Shown here: positions 16,676-25,880 of the stretch, one piece after another
Layout of the letters: each line of letters begins with the position of its first letter
How positions within the stretch are numbered: position 1 is the stretch's first letter
Source: Thermoplasmata archaeon
GTDB lineage: Archaea; Thermoplasmatota; Thermoplasmata; Thermoplasmatales; Thermoplasmataceae
Assembly (NCBI GenBank): GCA_021794355.1
Contig: JAJYRA010000050.1
Coordinates: 1-48,856 of the forward strand
Direction of reading: 5' to 3'
Length of the DNA stretch: 48,856 nt
Program-made: the position numbers and the translations under genes
The notes under the pieces: model-generated
The model's database searches: none
Told to the model about the DNA's origin: nothing
The model's input: only the letters and a program-made list of their open reading frames with translations

Positions 16676-18178
16676 TCAATTATTCTTCCTCGGGATTAAA
16701 TTAGAGATAATTTCTTTTATCTGTTTTATGCTTATTTCATTGAAGGCTATGCTCATACCCGTATAAATAAGGAGAACACTCAATATTATGGGAAATAGTA
16801 AAACAAATGAGTATGGCTTTATATAAACTGCTGAAAGAAGAAGAATAATTCCCGTGGGAAGACTGATGAATATATGTTTCAACGTGACAGATCTGGTTCT
16901 GGTATCATTAACCCTCCTGTATATTTCCTTGTAAAGAATATAGACAACAAGGGCCGATACTGTAAAGCTTATGGTAGCCCCTTCCACACCCAGTGAGCCG
17001 AGCCTGATACCAAAAAGTTCTGTGGGAATCAGGATTATATTTAGTGCGATATTAACAAAAATACCCACCATGGAAATCCATGCGACCAGTTGTTGCCTAC
17101 CTCTTGCTATAATGGCAGTTGAAAAAGGTCCAGTTATGGCTCCTATATAGGTTCCCACTGAGATTATACTGAGTGAGGTGGCATACATCAGGTATCTCCC
17201 ATTATATAAATTCAGAATAAATGGAGACAAGAAGAAAAAGATTAAGGCAAAGGGGGCACTGATCAGGGACATGATTCTCTCATATTCTATAATTTTCTTA
17301 TCCCTTACCAGTTTATCATCCCCAAGGTCCCTTACCAGCATGGGGAGAATGAACATTGAAATTGGACCCAGGAGGGATCCTATTATGGATACCAACTTTT
17401 GATCTGTGTACAGGGCTCCTGTTGCCACCGCTCCCCAAAAAAATTGCACAATAATCTTGTCAATGTTTCCATTAACTATACCCAGGCTTGTTGCAAATGC
17501 CAGGGGGAGGGCGAATTTAATGTATTTTTTGATTGAAGTCATGGATGCTTTTCCAATGTCCCATGGACGACCAAAAAGATAGAGGATGAACATGTATATG
17601 AAATAGGCCAGTCCATATATTAAAGCGAGAAGAACAGTAATCGATGCACCTATTGTGCCCTCTCTGCCCAAGAAATATATCACTCCAATGACTATGAAAA
17701 TTCCATTTCTGAATACGGACTCAATCAGTCTTGGAACTGCTATCTTGTAAGACTGCATTGTTGATCTGAAATATGAATTAAAAAACGGAATCATGTTTAT
17801 AAAACTGAAATATGGGATAATGGAAATTATGGCCCAGAACTCTATTGGATTCTGGAATCCCCTTCTCAGGGCATATGTCCAAAAGAGAAGTGATCCAACC
17901 ACAAGTCCTATATAAATAACGTTCAGGACAATCTTTATGAGAAGATAGGTACCCATATCCTCTCTCTTGTCTGACTCACCGGAAATAAATTTCAAATGAG
18001 CCGTGTTAAACCCAAAATCTGTTACTATGGAGAAAAGACCACCGAATGCGATGGCATAACTCAAATATCCCCAGTAAACTGTACCAACGTATCGATTAAT
18101 AAAAAATAGAGAGATATATCCTAATAATGAAGAAATAATGGTTTGAAATAATACTGCTGAAGATTTATTGGAAAACAA
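16676..18178 (-). CDS. Polysaccharide-type flippase (MOP / Wzx-like membrane protein)
   Basis: A 500-residue protein with about 12-14 transmembrane segments, of the oligosaccharide flippase family in the MOP superfamily. It starts MFSNKSSAVLFQTIISSLLG; the GFNTAHLKFISGE loop after the second helix pair and central charged loops match this family. Such proteins flip lipid-linked oligosaccharides across the membrane, and in archaea they are candidates for export of N-glycan precursors or glycolipid headgroups. It is convergent with the acyl-CoA dehydrogenase and stands alone, not inside a glycosyltransferase cluster. The substrate is inferred only. Confidence 0.8.
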   Translation of the reverse strand: MFSNKSSAVLFQTIISSLLGYISLFFINRYVGTVYWGYLSYAIAFGGLFSIVTDFGFNTAHLKFISGESDKREDMGTYLLIKIVLNVIYIGLVVGSLLFWTYALRRGFQNPIEFWAIISIIPYFSFINMIPFFNSYFRSTMQSYKIAVPRLIESVFRNGIFIVIGVIYFLGREGTIGASITVLLALIYGLAYFIYMFILYLFGRPWDIGKASMTSIKKYIKFALPLAFATSLGIVNGNIDKIIVQFFWGAVATGALYTDQKLVSIIGSLLGPISMFILPMLVRDLGDDKLVRDKKIIEYERIMSLISAPFALIFFFLSPFILNLYNGRYLMYATSLSIISVGTYIGAITGPFSTAIIARGRQQLVAWISMVGIFVNIALNIILIPTELFGIRLGSLGVEGATISFTVSALVVYILYKEIYRRVNDTRTRSVTLKHIFISLPTGIILLLSAVYIKPYSFVLLFPIILSVLLIYTGMSIAFNEISIKQIKEIISNLIPRKNN

Positions 18179-18218
18179 CTTACAGGTAAATTAAAAGATG
18201 TATTTAAAAGTTTAAAGA

Positions 18219-19847
18219 TTAATCCTCGCCACCCATTCCACCTGGAGAACCACCTGGTGGAGAGCCGCTTCCTGATCCCTTTGTGGCAATTACATCATCA
18301 ATTCTCAGTATCATAACGGCTGCTTCTGTAGCCGCATCAATGGCCTGTCTTCCAACGCGAATGGGTTCTATTACGCCAGCTTTTGTCATGTCGTCAATCT
18401 CGCCGGTATACAGATTCAGACCATAGGAAGATTTTCCCTTTGCATGGGCTGTCCTGAGATTAATCAGGATATCGATGGCATTTATACCTGCGTTTTCAGC
18501 AAGTGCTCTTGGTATCTCTTCCATGGCGTTCGCAAATTTCTCAATGGCAAGTTGCTGTCTTCCGCCTACCTGATTTGCGTACTCCCTCATTTTTACGGCT
18601 ATTTCAATGGCAGAAGCTCCTCCACCTGCAACATACTTTCCGTCTTCCACAACGGCAGCCACGACATGGATTGAGTCGATCATTGATCTCTCAATCTCAT
18701 CAACAACATGTTCTGTTCCACCTCTTATTAGAAGACTGACTGCCTTTGGATTCTTGCATCCAGTGACGAAAGTCATGTAATCATCGCCAATTTTTACCTG
18801 TTCAACAGAATCTGCTTTGCCCAGATCAGAAGCTGATAACTCATCAATGGAGGATGCAATGGATGCACCTGTGGCCTTTGAGAGTTTTTCAATATCGCTC
18901 TTTTTAACTCTCCTCACTGCGTAGATACCCTCCTTTGAAAGATAGTGCTGTGCAAGGTCATCAATGCCCTTCTGTGTTATTAGGACAGTCGCTCCAGTTT
19001 CCTTAACTTTTTTGACCATCTCCTTCAGCATATTCTCTTCCTGAGACAGGAACTTTTGAATCATTGTTGGATCCTCTATTCGCACATTTGTGTCAAACTC
19101 TGGCTTCTTTATTTCCAGTGCTGCATTGAGGACGGCAATTTTTGCATGCTTGACTTGGTCAGGCATTCCCGGGTGAACCTTTTCCTTATCCACAATGATA
19201 CCATAAATTAGTTCTGTGTCATCTATATCTCCACCCTGTTTCTTAACAATCTGCACGTTATCCATGTCCACGCTGTATCCCGTTTCGGTTTTTTCAGCTA
19301 CAGCCTTAATGGTTTCATAGGATATATCGGCCAGTTTCACCCTGCTTCCAGTGGCTGATTTGCTACTGAGAGAAGTTTCCGCCATTTTCACTATTTTGGC
19401 TTTGTCTTCAATGTTTACCTTGGTACTGGCAGATTCAAGAATTTCCTTTGCCTTCTGAGCTGCCATCCTGTAGCCATCTGCTATAACTGTAGGGTGTACA
19501 TTCTGGTTGATCAGAGACTCTGCTTCCTGTAAAAGAGCACCTGCAATTATAACGGCCGTTGTTGTGCCGTCTCCAACCATTGAGTCCTGGGTTTTTGATA
19601 CTTCAACCATCATTTTGGCTGCTGGGTGTTCAACATCCATTTCTTTCAGGATTGTTACACCATCGTTTGTGATAACTATATCACCCAGTGAATCAACAAG
19701 CATCTTATCCATTCCTCTGGGACCTAGGCTTGTTCTGACTGCTGCTGCAATTGCCTTAGCAGCATCTATGTTAGCTTTCATTGCGTCTCTTCCGGTCTCT
19801 CTCTTGGAGCCCTCCTTTAATATGAATATAGGTTGTCCTCCCATCAT
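18219..19847 (-). CDS. thsB: Thermosome beta subunit (group II chaperonin)
   Basis: About 542 residues starting [20 protein letters not shown]. It is an ATP-driven double-ring chaperonin subunit of the cytoplasm. Motifs are [34 protein letters not shown] (residues 92-97), the apical-domain stretch [12 protein letters not shown], and a Gly/Ser/Pro-rich tail ending GGMGGED. It matches the Thermoplasma beta rather than alpha subunit ([22 protein letters not shown]). An open frame extends 68 codons further upstream to 20051, but that extension has no chaperonin similarity and lies across the promoter, so I reject it. The TATA box is at 19873-19882. Confidence 0.95.
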   Translation of the reverse strand: MMGGQPIFILKEGSKRETGRDAMKANIDAAKAIAAAVRTSLGPRGMDKMLVDSLGDIVITNDGVTILKEMDVEHPAAKMMVEVSKTQDSMVGDGTTTAVIIAGALLQEAESLINQNVHPTVIADGYRMAAQKAKEILESASTKVNIEDKAKIVKMAETSLSSKSATGSRVKLADISYETIKAVAEKTETGYSVDMDNVQIVKKQGGDIDDTELIYGIIVDKEKVHPGMPDQVKHAKIAVLNAALEIKKPEFDTNVRIEDPTMIQKFLSQEENMLKEMVKKVKETGATVLITQKGIDDLAQHYLSKEGIYAVRRVKKSDIEKLSKATGASIASSIDELSASDLGKADSVEQVKIGDDYMTFVTGCKNPKAVSLLIRGGTEHVVDEIERSMIDSIHVVAAVVEDGKYVAGGGASAIEIAVKMREYANQVGGRQQLAIEKFANAMEEIPRALAENAGINAIDILINLRTAHAKGKSSYGLNLYTGEIDDMTKAGVIEPIRVGRQAIDAATEAAVMILRIDDVIATKGSGSGSPPGGSPGGMGGED

Positions 19848-19872
19848 TGTAATCACATAGTAAAAATAAACT

Positions 19873-19882
19873 TCTATATAAA
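19873..19882 (-). promoter_or_regulatory. TATA box of the thermosome gene
   Basis: On the reverse strand TTTATATAGA is centred about 30 nt before the ATG at 19845-19847. It marks the true 5' end of the gene and rules out the longer upstream frame. Confidence 0.55.
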
Positions 19883-20160
19883 CATTTTTAGAATTATGGC
19901 ATTTTTTAGATCGCACTTCCAGAAAGTTATTTTGAGAAAATATGGTGTATTCTTGCTTTGACCATTCACAGTAAAATCGTACTGATAAAAGTTTTCCAGA
20001 TATCCAGTGAAAAGGAAGAAGGTAACAATTTCTGTCAATTACCAGTGTCATTGATCATTGGTCCATAGGAAGTCGATCCATTCAGAAACTTCATGCCCAA
20101 AATTTTTGGAGGAATAAAAGAATGATTCTCCTAAACTCAGGGAAACAATAACCTAATCTA

Positions 20161-20658
20161 ATGCTCAAACATTATGTGGTCAGTGGGCGAATGAGGACCG
20201 AATCTGCCGTATCTGTCGTTGTCTGTGAAAATTATGTTCTTCTCCTAAGACGTGTTACAAGAAGCAATGATCCATGGTCAGGGGATATATGTTTTCCCGG
20301 TGGATTCGTGAAAGAAGGAGAATCGCCTTTACAGACAGCTTTGAGGGAATTGAGGGAGGAAACAGGAATTAAGCCGAGCAATGTAAAATTCAGGTTTGAG
20401 CATGACATTTTTCATCCAGTCAGATTCCCCAGCGTAAATGTACATCCCTTTGTTTTCACTTCCAATCTCCTTTACGATATAGAGCCTGATGGGGAAATTG
20501 AGAGTGGATCATGGCATAAAATAGGTACGGAAATACTGTTAAGGGATGAAAGTAGGGGTGAATATATTTCCTGGAACGATGATGTTGTATGGGGATTAAC
20601 CTTTAGAATCTATAACAGCCTGAAGGACAGGTTCGTAGATATGGCCAAATCTCAGTGA
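20161..20658 (+). CDS. NUDIX hydrolase, CoA pyrophosphatase-like
   Basis: A 165-residue NUDIX protein. The NUDIX box spans residues 48-70 (GFVKEGE, then ALRELREETGI), with the metal-binding REL-x-EE. Just before it, LLLRRVTRSNDPWSGDICFP resembles the LL-x-xR-x(n)-FPGG motif of CoA pyrophosphatases such as NudL, which cleave CoA to 3',5'-ADP and phosphopantetheine. Other NUDIX substrates remain possible. No good TATA box is seen close to the ATG. Confidence 0.8.
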   Translation: MLKHYVVSGRMRTESAVSVVVCENYVLLLRRVTRSNDPWSGDICFPGGFVKEGESPLQTALRELREETGIKPSNVKFRFEHDIFHPVRFPSVNVHPFVFTSNLLYDIEPDGEIESGSWHKIGTEILLRDESRGEYISWNDDVVWGLTFRIYNSLKDRFVDMAKSQ

Positions 20659-20746
20659 AATCTTCCCCAAGGAACGGGTTTTTACCTGTTTATACGGGCC
20701 TGAATCCCTATCTTATATGGGATGCTAATTTTCCTCTTTTCAATGG

Positions 20747-21763
20747 CTAAAAAGATCTGTCAAATAGGGTTGTTCCACTTTCCATGGGATTCACTCTTAC
20801 AACAAAGTCTGAGAGGGTCATAAGGGATTTTTGCACATCCCAAAGCCTGTCCTGTTTCCCTATTGCAAGGACAAAGCCCTGATTCCCACCACCCAGGAGT
20901 CTTGCTGAATCTGCCCCATTGCTCAGGGCTGTCCGGATAATATTATCAACATTTGCACTACTAACCTTTGAGCTCAGTGTTTTCTTTATTTCCCACCCCT
21001 CATTGATCAATCCTGTGAATTTTAAATAATCCTCTTCCCTGACACTTTCCACCAGTTTCAATGTTAATTCCCTAATTTTGTTTAATTTTACAATTGTCTC
21101 ACTGTCTTCATCTGCCGATTTCCTTACCTGATTTTTTAGAACTTCTGAACTCTCCCGGGTCCCTCCGGTATAACATATCAGCATCCCCTTTCCTATATCT
21201 TCAAGGAATCTGTTTTCTTGAAATTTTTCTATTTTAACTTCTTTACCATCTGCCTGCATGTACTTGAATCCTCCAACCGAAATGGCATAGGGGTCCTGAA
21301 TACCAAGGGTAATTCCAAAAAACTCTTTCTCTTCTTCATAGGAAACTTTTGCAAGTTGCATAGGATCATGGTAATTTTCATTCAACTCAAGAATCAGGCG
21401 CATCAATGCTGTGATCATCGCACTTGAGGAAGCCAGTCCCGATCCAGGAGGGACCTCACCGTTTATGTATATCTTCCCCTTTTTTATGCCATTTTTCATC
21501 AAGAGTTCAAGTATCTTGTTCTGAAAATTTTTTCCATGTTCATTACCCATTATGACCGTTTTCAAAAAATCCCTGGAAGAGACTTCCAGAGGATAATCGT
21601 CTTCAGTATAGGTAATATGAACTCCGCGGTCGATTGTTGTATTGAATACTCTGCTTCCGTGCTTTTCAAGAAATGGGGAAATATCTGTCCCTCCCCCAAG
21701 AAAACTCACTCTCAGGGGACTGTAGGATTCCAGTCTCTTCACATCTGGAAATACTTTCCTCAT
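20747..21763 (-). CDS. GHMP-family sugar kinase (HddA-like)
   Basis: A 338-residue GHMP kinase. Motif 1 region is RVSFLGGGTDISPFL (residues about 18-32), the phosphate loop is PPGSGLASSSA (about 104-114), and motif 3 is LLGGGNQGFVLA. The opening GGGTD, with Asp, is typical of the D-glycero-D-manno-heptose 7-phosphate kinase and L-fucose kinase branch, not of mevalonate or galactokinases. It may supply an activated sugar for surface glycans. It is divergent from the RFC-L gene with a 56-bp spacer whose AT-rich core (about 21782-21798) could serve both directions. The exact sugar is unknown. Confidence 0.82.
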   Translation of the reverse strand: MRKVFPDVKRLESYSPLRVSFLGGGTDISPFLEKHGSRVFNTTIDRGVHITYTEDDYPLEVSSRDFLKTVIMGNEHGKNFQNKILELLMKNGIKKGKIYINGEVPPGSGLASSSAMITALMRLILELNENYHDPMQLAKVSYEEEKEFFGITLGIQDPYAISVGGFKYMQADGKEVKIEKFQENRFLEDIGKGMLICYTGGTRESSEVLKNQVRKSADEDSETIVKLNKIRELTLKLVESVREEDYLKFTGLINEGWEIKKTLSSKVSSANVDNIIRTALSNGADSARLLGGGNQGFVLAIGKQDRLWDVQKSLMTLSDFVVRVNPMESGTTLFDRSF

Positions 21764-21787
21764 ATATTGATGTGATCAATAGGATAA

Positions 21788-21798
21788 AGTATAAAATT
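21788..21798 (+). promoter_or_regulatory. TATA box of the RFC-L gene (bidirectional AT core)
   Basis: AGTATAAAATT is centred 27 nt before the ATG at 21820. The reverse complement of the adjoining bases (ACTTTATCC) sits about 24 nt before the divergent sugar kinase start. Confidence 0.5.
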
Positions 21799-21819
21799 CA
21801 TTATGGGTTATGTACAGAG

Positions 21820-23166
21820 ATGAGTATTCTCAATGAGGAGCTGAGGCCTAAATCCTTTGACGGGGTTTTTTTAATCAAGGAAGATAGAGATAAAATACAG
21901 AAATGGGCTGACTCTTGGAAGGGGGGCCGCCCCACCAAAAAGGGGTTGATATTAGCAGGTCCTCCAGGTATGGGTAAAACCTCCATTGCCTACGCCCTGG
22001 CAAATACCATGGGTTGGGATACCATAGAGATAAATGGATCAGAGGGAAGGACAGAGGAATTTATCAAAAGAACCATTGGAATGTTCTCAATGTACAGGGA
22101 CCTCACTTGGGAAGATAAGGAAAATAACGAATCAAAAATGGGGTTGATCGATGAGGCTGATAATATATATGAGAGAAGCACCAAGGGAGGAACCGGGGAA
22201 AGTGGAGGTTACAGGGCCATAGCAGAAATTTTGAAAAACACGTCCATACCCATTATAATAACCATGAACGATTTCTCGAATTTTAGATATAGAAAGGGAT
22301 CAAGTGCGCTGGCCATAATTAATTCCTGCGAAGTTGTAGAAATCAAAAAGATATACGAAAGGAAAGGTGGTCTTGAATACAGGAATATTATAAACATCCT
22401 AACTGATGAGATCTATCAGTACAGTGAGAGACTGGGGTTGAAGCCTCAGAAAGCATCTATACAGGATATCATAATGTCCGATTTACCAGATATCAGGGCA
22501 TCCATCAACGATGCAGAGGCCTATATATTTTCCCAGTCCGCAAATGTGTTGAACACTAGTATAAGAGACGAACGATCAGTTATATGGGACACCCTCTCAG
22601 GAATATTCAGGAGCAATGATCTATCAAAAAATATCAATCTTATTGATAGTTCCGATTCCGATTCTGGTCAGATTCTGCTGTGGATATCTCAGAATCTATT
22701 CCCACAATCAAAGAATCTTGAAAGTGTAATAGAAGCCTCAGATTATGTGTCGCTCATAGACCAGATGGACTGGTTCGCTCACAGACACAACTATTATCGA
22801 ATGCTCGTTTATGTAAAGGATCTGGAAGCTCTCTTTGCCACCAAATTTAAGCCAAAAACTGGCGTTTTCATACCTTTCAAGTTCTCCAACTATCTCAGCC
22901 AGATGAGTAAAAGCAAGAAGAGTAGGGGTTCCAGAAGCAAGGTAGCAAGGGCACTTTCTGTCATACTTCATATATCCAAATCCGAGGCCTACGACATTAG
23001 GGGCATTCTGAGGGTTATGAGCAACCTTAAACCTGGGTTTTCCAAAGAGTTAACCGAGTATATAAATCATGAACTAAAAAATCACCAATCTCTATTTGTT
23101 TCCGGGAGTGAAAGCAAGAATCCCGATCCCATAGATTTAAGCGATCTGGAAATGTTCATTGGATAA
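21820..23166 (+). CDS. rfcL: Replication factor C large subunit
   Basis: A 448-residue AAA+ clamp-loader subunit that opens the PCNA ring and places it on primed DNA together with RFC small subunits. Walker A is GPPGMGKT (residues 47-54) and Walker B is LIDEAD. The N-terminus MSILNEELRPKSFDGVF is the usual RFC box I region. The open frame continues upstream to 21673 but those 49 residues lie across the promoter and are unlike the family, so I start at 21820. The C-terminus LSDLEMFIG is at best a weak PCNA-binding motif. The last 30 nt overlap the tail of the Pop5 gene on the other strand. Confidence 0.92.
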   Translation: MSILNEELRPKSFDGVFLIKEDRDKIQKWADSWKGGRPTKKGLILAGPPGMGKTSIAYALANTMGWDTIEINGSEGRTEEFIKRTIGMFSMYRDLTWEDKENNESKMGLIDEADNIYERSTKGGTGESGGYRAIAEILKNTSIPIIITMNDFSNFRYRKGSSALAIINSCEVVEIKKIYERKGGLEYRNIINILTDEIYQYSERLGLKPQKASIQDIIMSDLPDIRASINDAEAYIFSQSANVLNTSIRDERSVIWDTLSGIFRSNDLSKNINLIDSSDSDSGQILLWISQNLFPQSKNLESVIEASDYVSLIDQMDWFAHRHNYYRMLVYVKDLEALFATKFKPKTGVFIPFKFSNYLSQMSKSKKSRGSRSKVARALSVILHISKSEAYDIRGILRVMSNLKPGFSKELTEYINHELKNHQSLFVSGSESKNPDPIDLSDLEMFIG

Positions 23167-23421
23167 AATTTTCACATTGGTCTTGCATTTTTTTATCGTA
23201 CCACTTACGGTTATAATCCTTACCCCATTTATTTTCTGCTCTATAAAATTGCATACTTGCTCCTTGAGAAATTGATCGGTTTTAACTATTATGAACGTTT
23301 CATTTCTGAATTTTTCCCTTGTGTTAAAAATTCTTCTTGTTTCGCTTGATAAATAATCACAGGATCTTGGATCTGCGAACTGAATCAGGATATATCTTTT
23401 ACGGTAGGGGGAACCTTTCAC
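23137..23421 (-). CDS. rnp2: Ribonuclease P protein component 2 (Pop5-like)
   Basis: A 94-residue protein starting at a GTG. The N-terminal KRYILIQF and the C-terminal VRIITVSGTIKKCK match archaeal Pop5, whose hallmark is a strand followed by VSGTIKR. Pop5 pairs with Rpp30 to support the RNase P RNA in 5' processing of pre-tRNA. In many euryarchaea this gene sits near L15e, as it does here (340 bp away, divergent). It is shorter than most Pop5 proteins (about 120 residues) and lacks the usual N-terminal arm. The 3' end overlaps RFC-L by 30 nt. Confidence 0.72.
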   Translation of the reverse strand: MKGSPYRKRYILIQFADPRSCDYLSSETRRIFNTREKFRNETFIIVKTDQFLKEQVCNFIEQKINGVRIITVSGTIKKCKTNVKILSNEHFQIA

Positions 23422-23454
23422 AATTCTACATACCCCTATATTTAAAATTCTTTT

Positions 23455-23484
23455 GTATTTCAGACATTGTCAAATCTTAGTTGA
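23455..23484 (+). repeat. 30-bp direct repeat, copy 1
   Basis: GTATTTCAGACATTGTCAAA and the next 10 bases are 27/30 identical to 23615-23644. Copy 1 includes GACATTGTC, whose reverse complement lies immediately before copy 2. Confidence 0.75.
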
Positions 23485-23588
23485 TTTTTTCTCCTTGCAG
23501 ATCTCACCAACTTTATGAGCATTCGTTTGAACTGGGGAATAGTACGGTTTTCGCCAAGCAACTGTTCCAGAATCTTTTCAATTTTCAA
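23460..23588 (-). CDS. Possible small basic ORF or gene remnant between Pop5 and L15e
   Basis: The reverse strand has a frame open from 23636 to a TGA at 23460-23462. From a TTG at 23586-23588 it gives 42 residues, opening LKIEKILEQLLGENRTIPQF and closing RSARRKNQLRFDNV. The composition is protein-like (amphipathic helix then basic tail), but there is no ATG and no recognisable family. Its last codons lie inside direct repeat copy 1, and copy 2 encodes a similar tail (QLRSDKV, stop) in the same frame. It may be the remnant of a duplicated gene end. Low confidence. Confidence 0.2.
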   Translation of the reverse strand: MKIEKILEQLLGENRTIPQFKRMLIKLVRSARRKNQLRFDNV

Positions 23589-23614
23589 ATTATCAACGCA
23601 AATGTGACAATGTC

Positions 23615-23644
23615 GTATTTCAGACCTTGTCAGATCTTAATTGA
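23615..23644 (+). repeat. 30-bp direct repeat, copy 2
   Basis: GTATTTCAGACCTTGTCAGA and the next 10 bases match copy 1 with three substitutions (27/30) and no gaps. The copies are 160 bp apart, start to start, and flank the small ORF. Confidence 0.75.
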
Positions 23645-23760
23645 CTCCATAATCACAAATCACAGATTTTGTCTACAAAAAGAAAATTAGTTTCACAAAT
23701 ACCATAAAATTATTTATTGTAGCTTCATATCACCATTACATTATTCAAAGGTAGAAAGAA

Positions 23761-24357
23761 ATGGTTAATCATTCAAATCTGTACGGTAGAATTGCAGAAA
23801 CGTGGAAAAATCCTAAAAAGTCTGAGATACTTCTATTTCAGAGAGAAAGGATGATAGATTGGAGAAAGGGTAATTCCATAGAAAGGGTAGAACACCCAAC
23901 AAGGCTTGACAGGGCACGTTCCCTGGGTTATAAGGCTAAAGTAGGATACGTAATTGTCAGATCGAGGGTAAGGAGAGGAGGATCAAACAGACCAAAGATA
24001 ATGGGAGGAAGAAGACCAAGGAGAATGGCTTACAGTAAACTCACTAGGAAGAAAAGCATTCAGTGGATCGCAGAGGAAAGGGCTGCAGATAAATATCCAA
24101 ACACAGAGGTTTTGAACTCCTATTATGTGGGTGAGGATGGATTTTATAAATATTACGAAGTTATACTTGTAGATAAGAGTCAGCCAACCATATTCAAAGA
24201 TAACAGAATCTCCTGGATTGCTGAACCACAGAACAAGGGAAGAGTTTACAGAGGTCTTACATCCGCTGGATATAAGGGTAGGGGGCTAAGAACAGGAAGG
24301 CAGGGTTCAGCCAAGAGCAGACCATCCATCAGGGCTAACGACAGGTTGAGAAGATAA
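23761..24357 (+). CDS. rpl15e: 50S ribosomal protein L15e
   Basis: A 198-residue L15e of the large ribosomal subunit. Diagnostic stretches are [39 protein letters not shown], and the C-terminal [20 protein letters not shown]. Very basic, normal length. AATTATTTATTG (near 23707) would give a short leader of about 25 nt that includes the purine-rich GGTAGAAAG before the ATG. It is followed by tRNA-Ser. Confidence 0.96.
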   Translation: MVNHSNLYGRIAETWKNPKKSEILLFQRERMIDWRKGNSIERVEHPTRLDRARSLGYKAKVGYVIVRSRVRRGGSNRPKIMGGRRPRRMAYSKLTRKKSIQWIAEERAADKYPNTEVLNSYYVGEDGFYKYYEVILVDKSQPTIFKDNRISWIAEPQNKGRVYRGLTSAGYKGRGLRTGRQGSAKSRPSIRANDRLRR

Positions 24358-24491
24358 AAACCTCTTTAATCTATTCAACCTTAGAATTTCCTTTAGATGA
24401 TAGTTCTTCAAGACGATTAAAGACAATGATCACCGTATCTAAATTAGTGCAGTAGTCCTTAAATCCTTTGTTTAAATAAAGGAACACATTT

Positions 24492-24572
24492 GCCGGGGTG
24501 GCCCAGTGGTACGGCGCCAGACTTGAGATCTGGTTCCCTTGTGGATCGGGAGTTCGAATCTCTCTCCCGGCG
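24492..24572 (+). tRNA. tRNA-Ser (anticodon UGA)
   Basis: An 81-nt class II tRNA. The acceptor stem is GCCGGGG paired with TCCCGGC (24565-24571, one G-U pair), discriminator G at 24572, no encoded CCA. The anticodon stem is CCAGA/TCTGG with loop CTTGAGA; anticodon TGA is at 24524-24526. The 14-nt variable arm (24534-24547) forms a short TCC/GGA stem, as expected for serine. The T arm is GGGAG TTCGAAT CTCTC. No intron. A TATA-like TTTAAATA lies about 20 nt upstream. Confidence 0.96.
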
Positions 24573-24779
24573 CTTAAACTTTTTAATCATTTTAGGATCA
24601 TCAATTCATGACATAGAAAATTAGCGATTTTCCCAGAATAGCATCTGGAACACAAAACCTCTTTTCCATCTTTTGTTTATACAATCCACCTCCGATTTTG
24701 AGATATATTAATGTTTGAATTAAAATAATCGAGTTTTGAATGTGTTTGAATTGCGCATAGTGCTGTCGAGAGCGTCAGC

Positions 24780-25316
24780 TCAGATTGGGGATACTGGTAT
24801 TTCTTTCCCATCGACCACGAAATGATTCTTTAAGTCCATTGAACGATAACAACTCCACACGTTCATGGAAGGATCGTAAAAACAGATCTGAGGATGTCCT
24901 TTTTTCAAAGGAGGAGATGCTTTTGTTGAACTTGTAGCTGTTACTGGATCAAATGCATAAATGGTGCCGTTTTCACCCATGTAATAGAATGAATTATTGG
25001 GTTTAGAAAATACACTTTCTGCTATGCGCTCTTGCGTTGTGTAAAGAAACACACTGTAAATAAAAAGAGGAATTAGATAAATTAAGGAAAAAGTGTAAGA
25101 AAGATATCCAAGTGGAATCGTGTAATGATAGATTACGCATGAACAATTCCACAAGGTTAGAATAATAGCTAAAGAAAGCGAAAAAATGATGATAGTGACA
25201 TGCTTAAGGATCGTGCCTTTTAAGGGATCTTCAACTTGAAGGTAATATAAAATCACAGGAAAGAATGTCAGTAGAATAGTTGAAGATTCAATGACTGGGT
25301 TTTGTAGTATTATCAT
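24780..25316 (-). CDS. Hypothetical membrane protein with C-terminal extracellular part
   Basis: A 178-residue protein that I do not recognise. The N-terminal 110 residues hold about four hydrophobic helices (for example TILLTFFPVILYYLQV, VTIIIFSLSLAIILTLW, LIYLIPLFIYSVFLY). The last 65 residues are polar, including FYYMGENGTIYAFDPVTA, reminiscent of a single beta-propeller blade. Its start overlaps the tail of a degraded frame (25288-25591) by 29 nt. The region is gene-poor, so it may belong to accessory DNA. Confidence 0.5.
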   Translation of the reverse strand: MIILQNPVIESSTILLTFFPVILYYLQVEDPLKGTILKHVTIIIFSLSLAIILTLWNCSCVIYHYTIPLGYLSYTFSLIYLIPLFIYSVFLYTTQERIAESVFSKPNNSFYYMGENGTIYAFDPVTATSSTKASPPLKKGHPQICFYDPSMNVWSCYRSMDLKNHFVVDGKEIPVSPI

Positions 25317-25591
25317 CTTCGATGAAAAGTGCTTTAATCTTTTTTGCTACCTTGGGGTTTATCTCTTCAATTTCCTTTATCTTTTCTTCATCATAAAGTA
25401 GTTCTGGGTGCTTGACCAGAATCATCTCAGCTGCAGTAGTGCTGGCCGGAAATGTGAATTTATCTAACTTCTTTGCGTTAATACGATATCGAACTGGTTT
25501 TTTCCTTTTCTTTTTCCGGTTCGTTCACTATGTCAATCCCGTTTCTGATATTTAGGATTTCTATTGGACTATGGCAGACATAAATATGGTA
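25288..25591 (-). pseudogene. Degraded coding sequence with a frameshift in a poly-A tract
   Basis: Two adjoining reverse-strand frames look like one protein. The upstream part reads HSPIEILNIRNGIDIVNEPE and then Lys/Glu repeats until an A/G-rich tract at about 25498-25516. In the next frame it continues PVRYRINAKKLDKFTFPAST, then MILVKHPELLYDEEKIKEIE, and stops at 25288. Neither part has a normal start codon. A slip in the A-rich tract would join them. The family is unknown. It overlaps the start of the membrane protein gene at 25316. Confidence 0.4.
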
Positions 25592-25880
25592 TCAAAATAC
25601 ACTTAGGTTTTTTCAAAGATACAAATTACTCCTAGGAGGCGTATATGGTTCTTTTTCATCGTATATACCCTTTTTCTTGTAGTGGAAAAAGAAAAAAGTG
25701 GTTCACTACGGCATGAAAATATTGATCGGCTATTCAATCAATGAAAAAATATACGAATTACGGAATAGATTGTAATCTGACTAACAGAAATGTAGTGGGA
25801 ATTCTAAGACTATTCTGACACCGTATTAGTTAACAGAAATCATAACCTAAACGTTTATACCACCATTTCCATACACATAC
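25592..25880. other. Spacer upstream of the 805-residue membrane protein gene
   Basis: About 290 bp with no supportable gene. It holds a perfect 10-bp palindrome (CTCCTAGGAG, near 25630) and an inverted pair GTAGTG/CACTAC around a purine-rich loop (about 25679-25710). At its right end CGTTTATAC (25852-25860) is a TATA box 25 nt before the ATG at 25881. Confidence 0.4.

Noticed and set aside
19848-20051. 68-codon N-terminal extension of the thermosome frame
   Set aside because: It has no similarity to chaperonins, spans a good TATA box and differs in composition; chaperonins begin at the MMGGQPIF position.
21673-21819. 49-codon upstream extension of RFC-L
   Set aside because: It overlaps the divergent sugar kinase gene and the promoter, while the RFC N-terminal motif starts at 21820.
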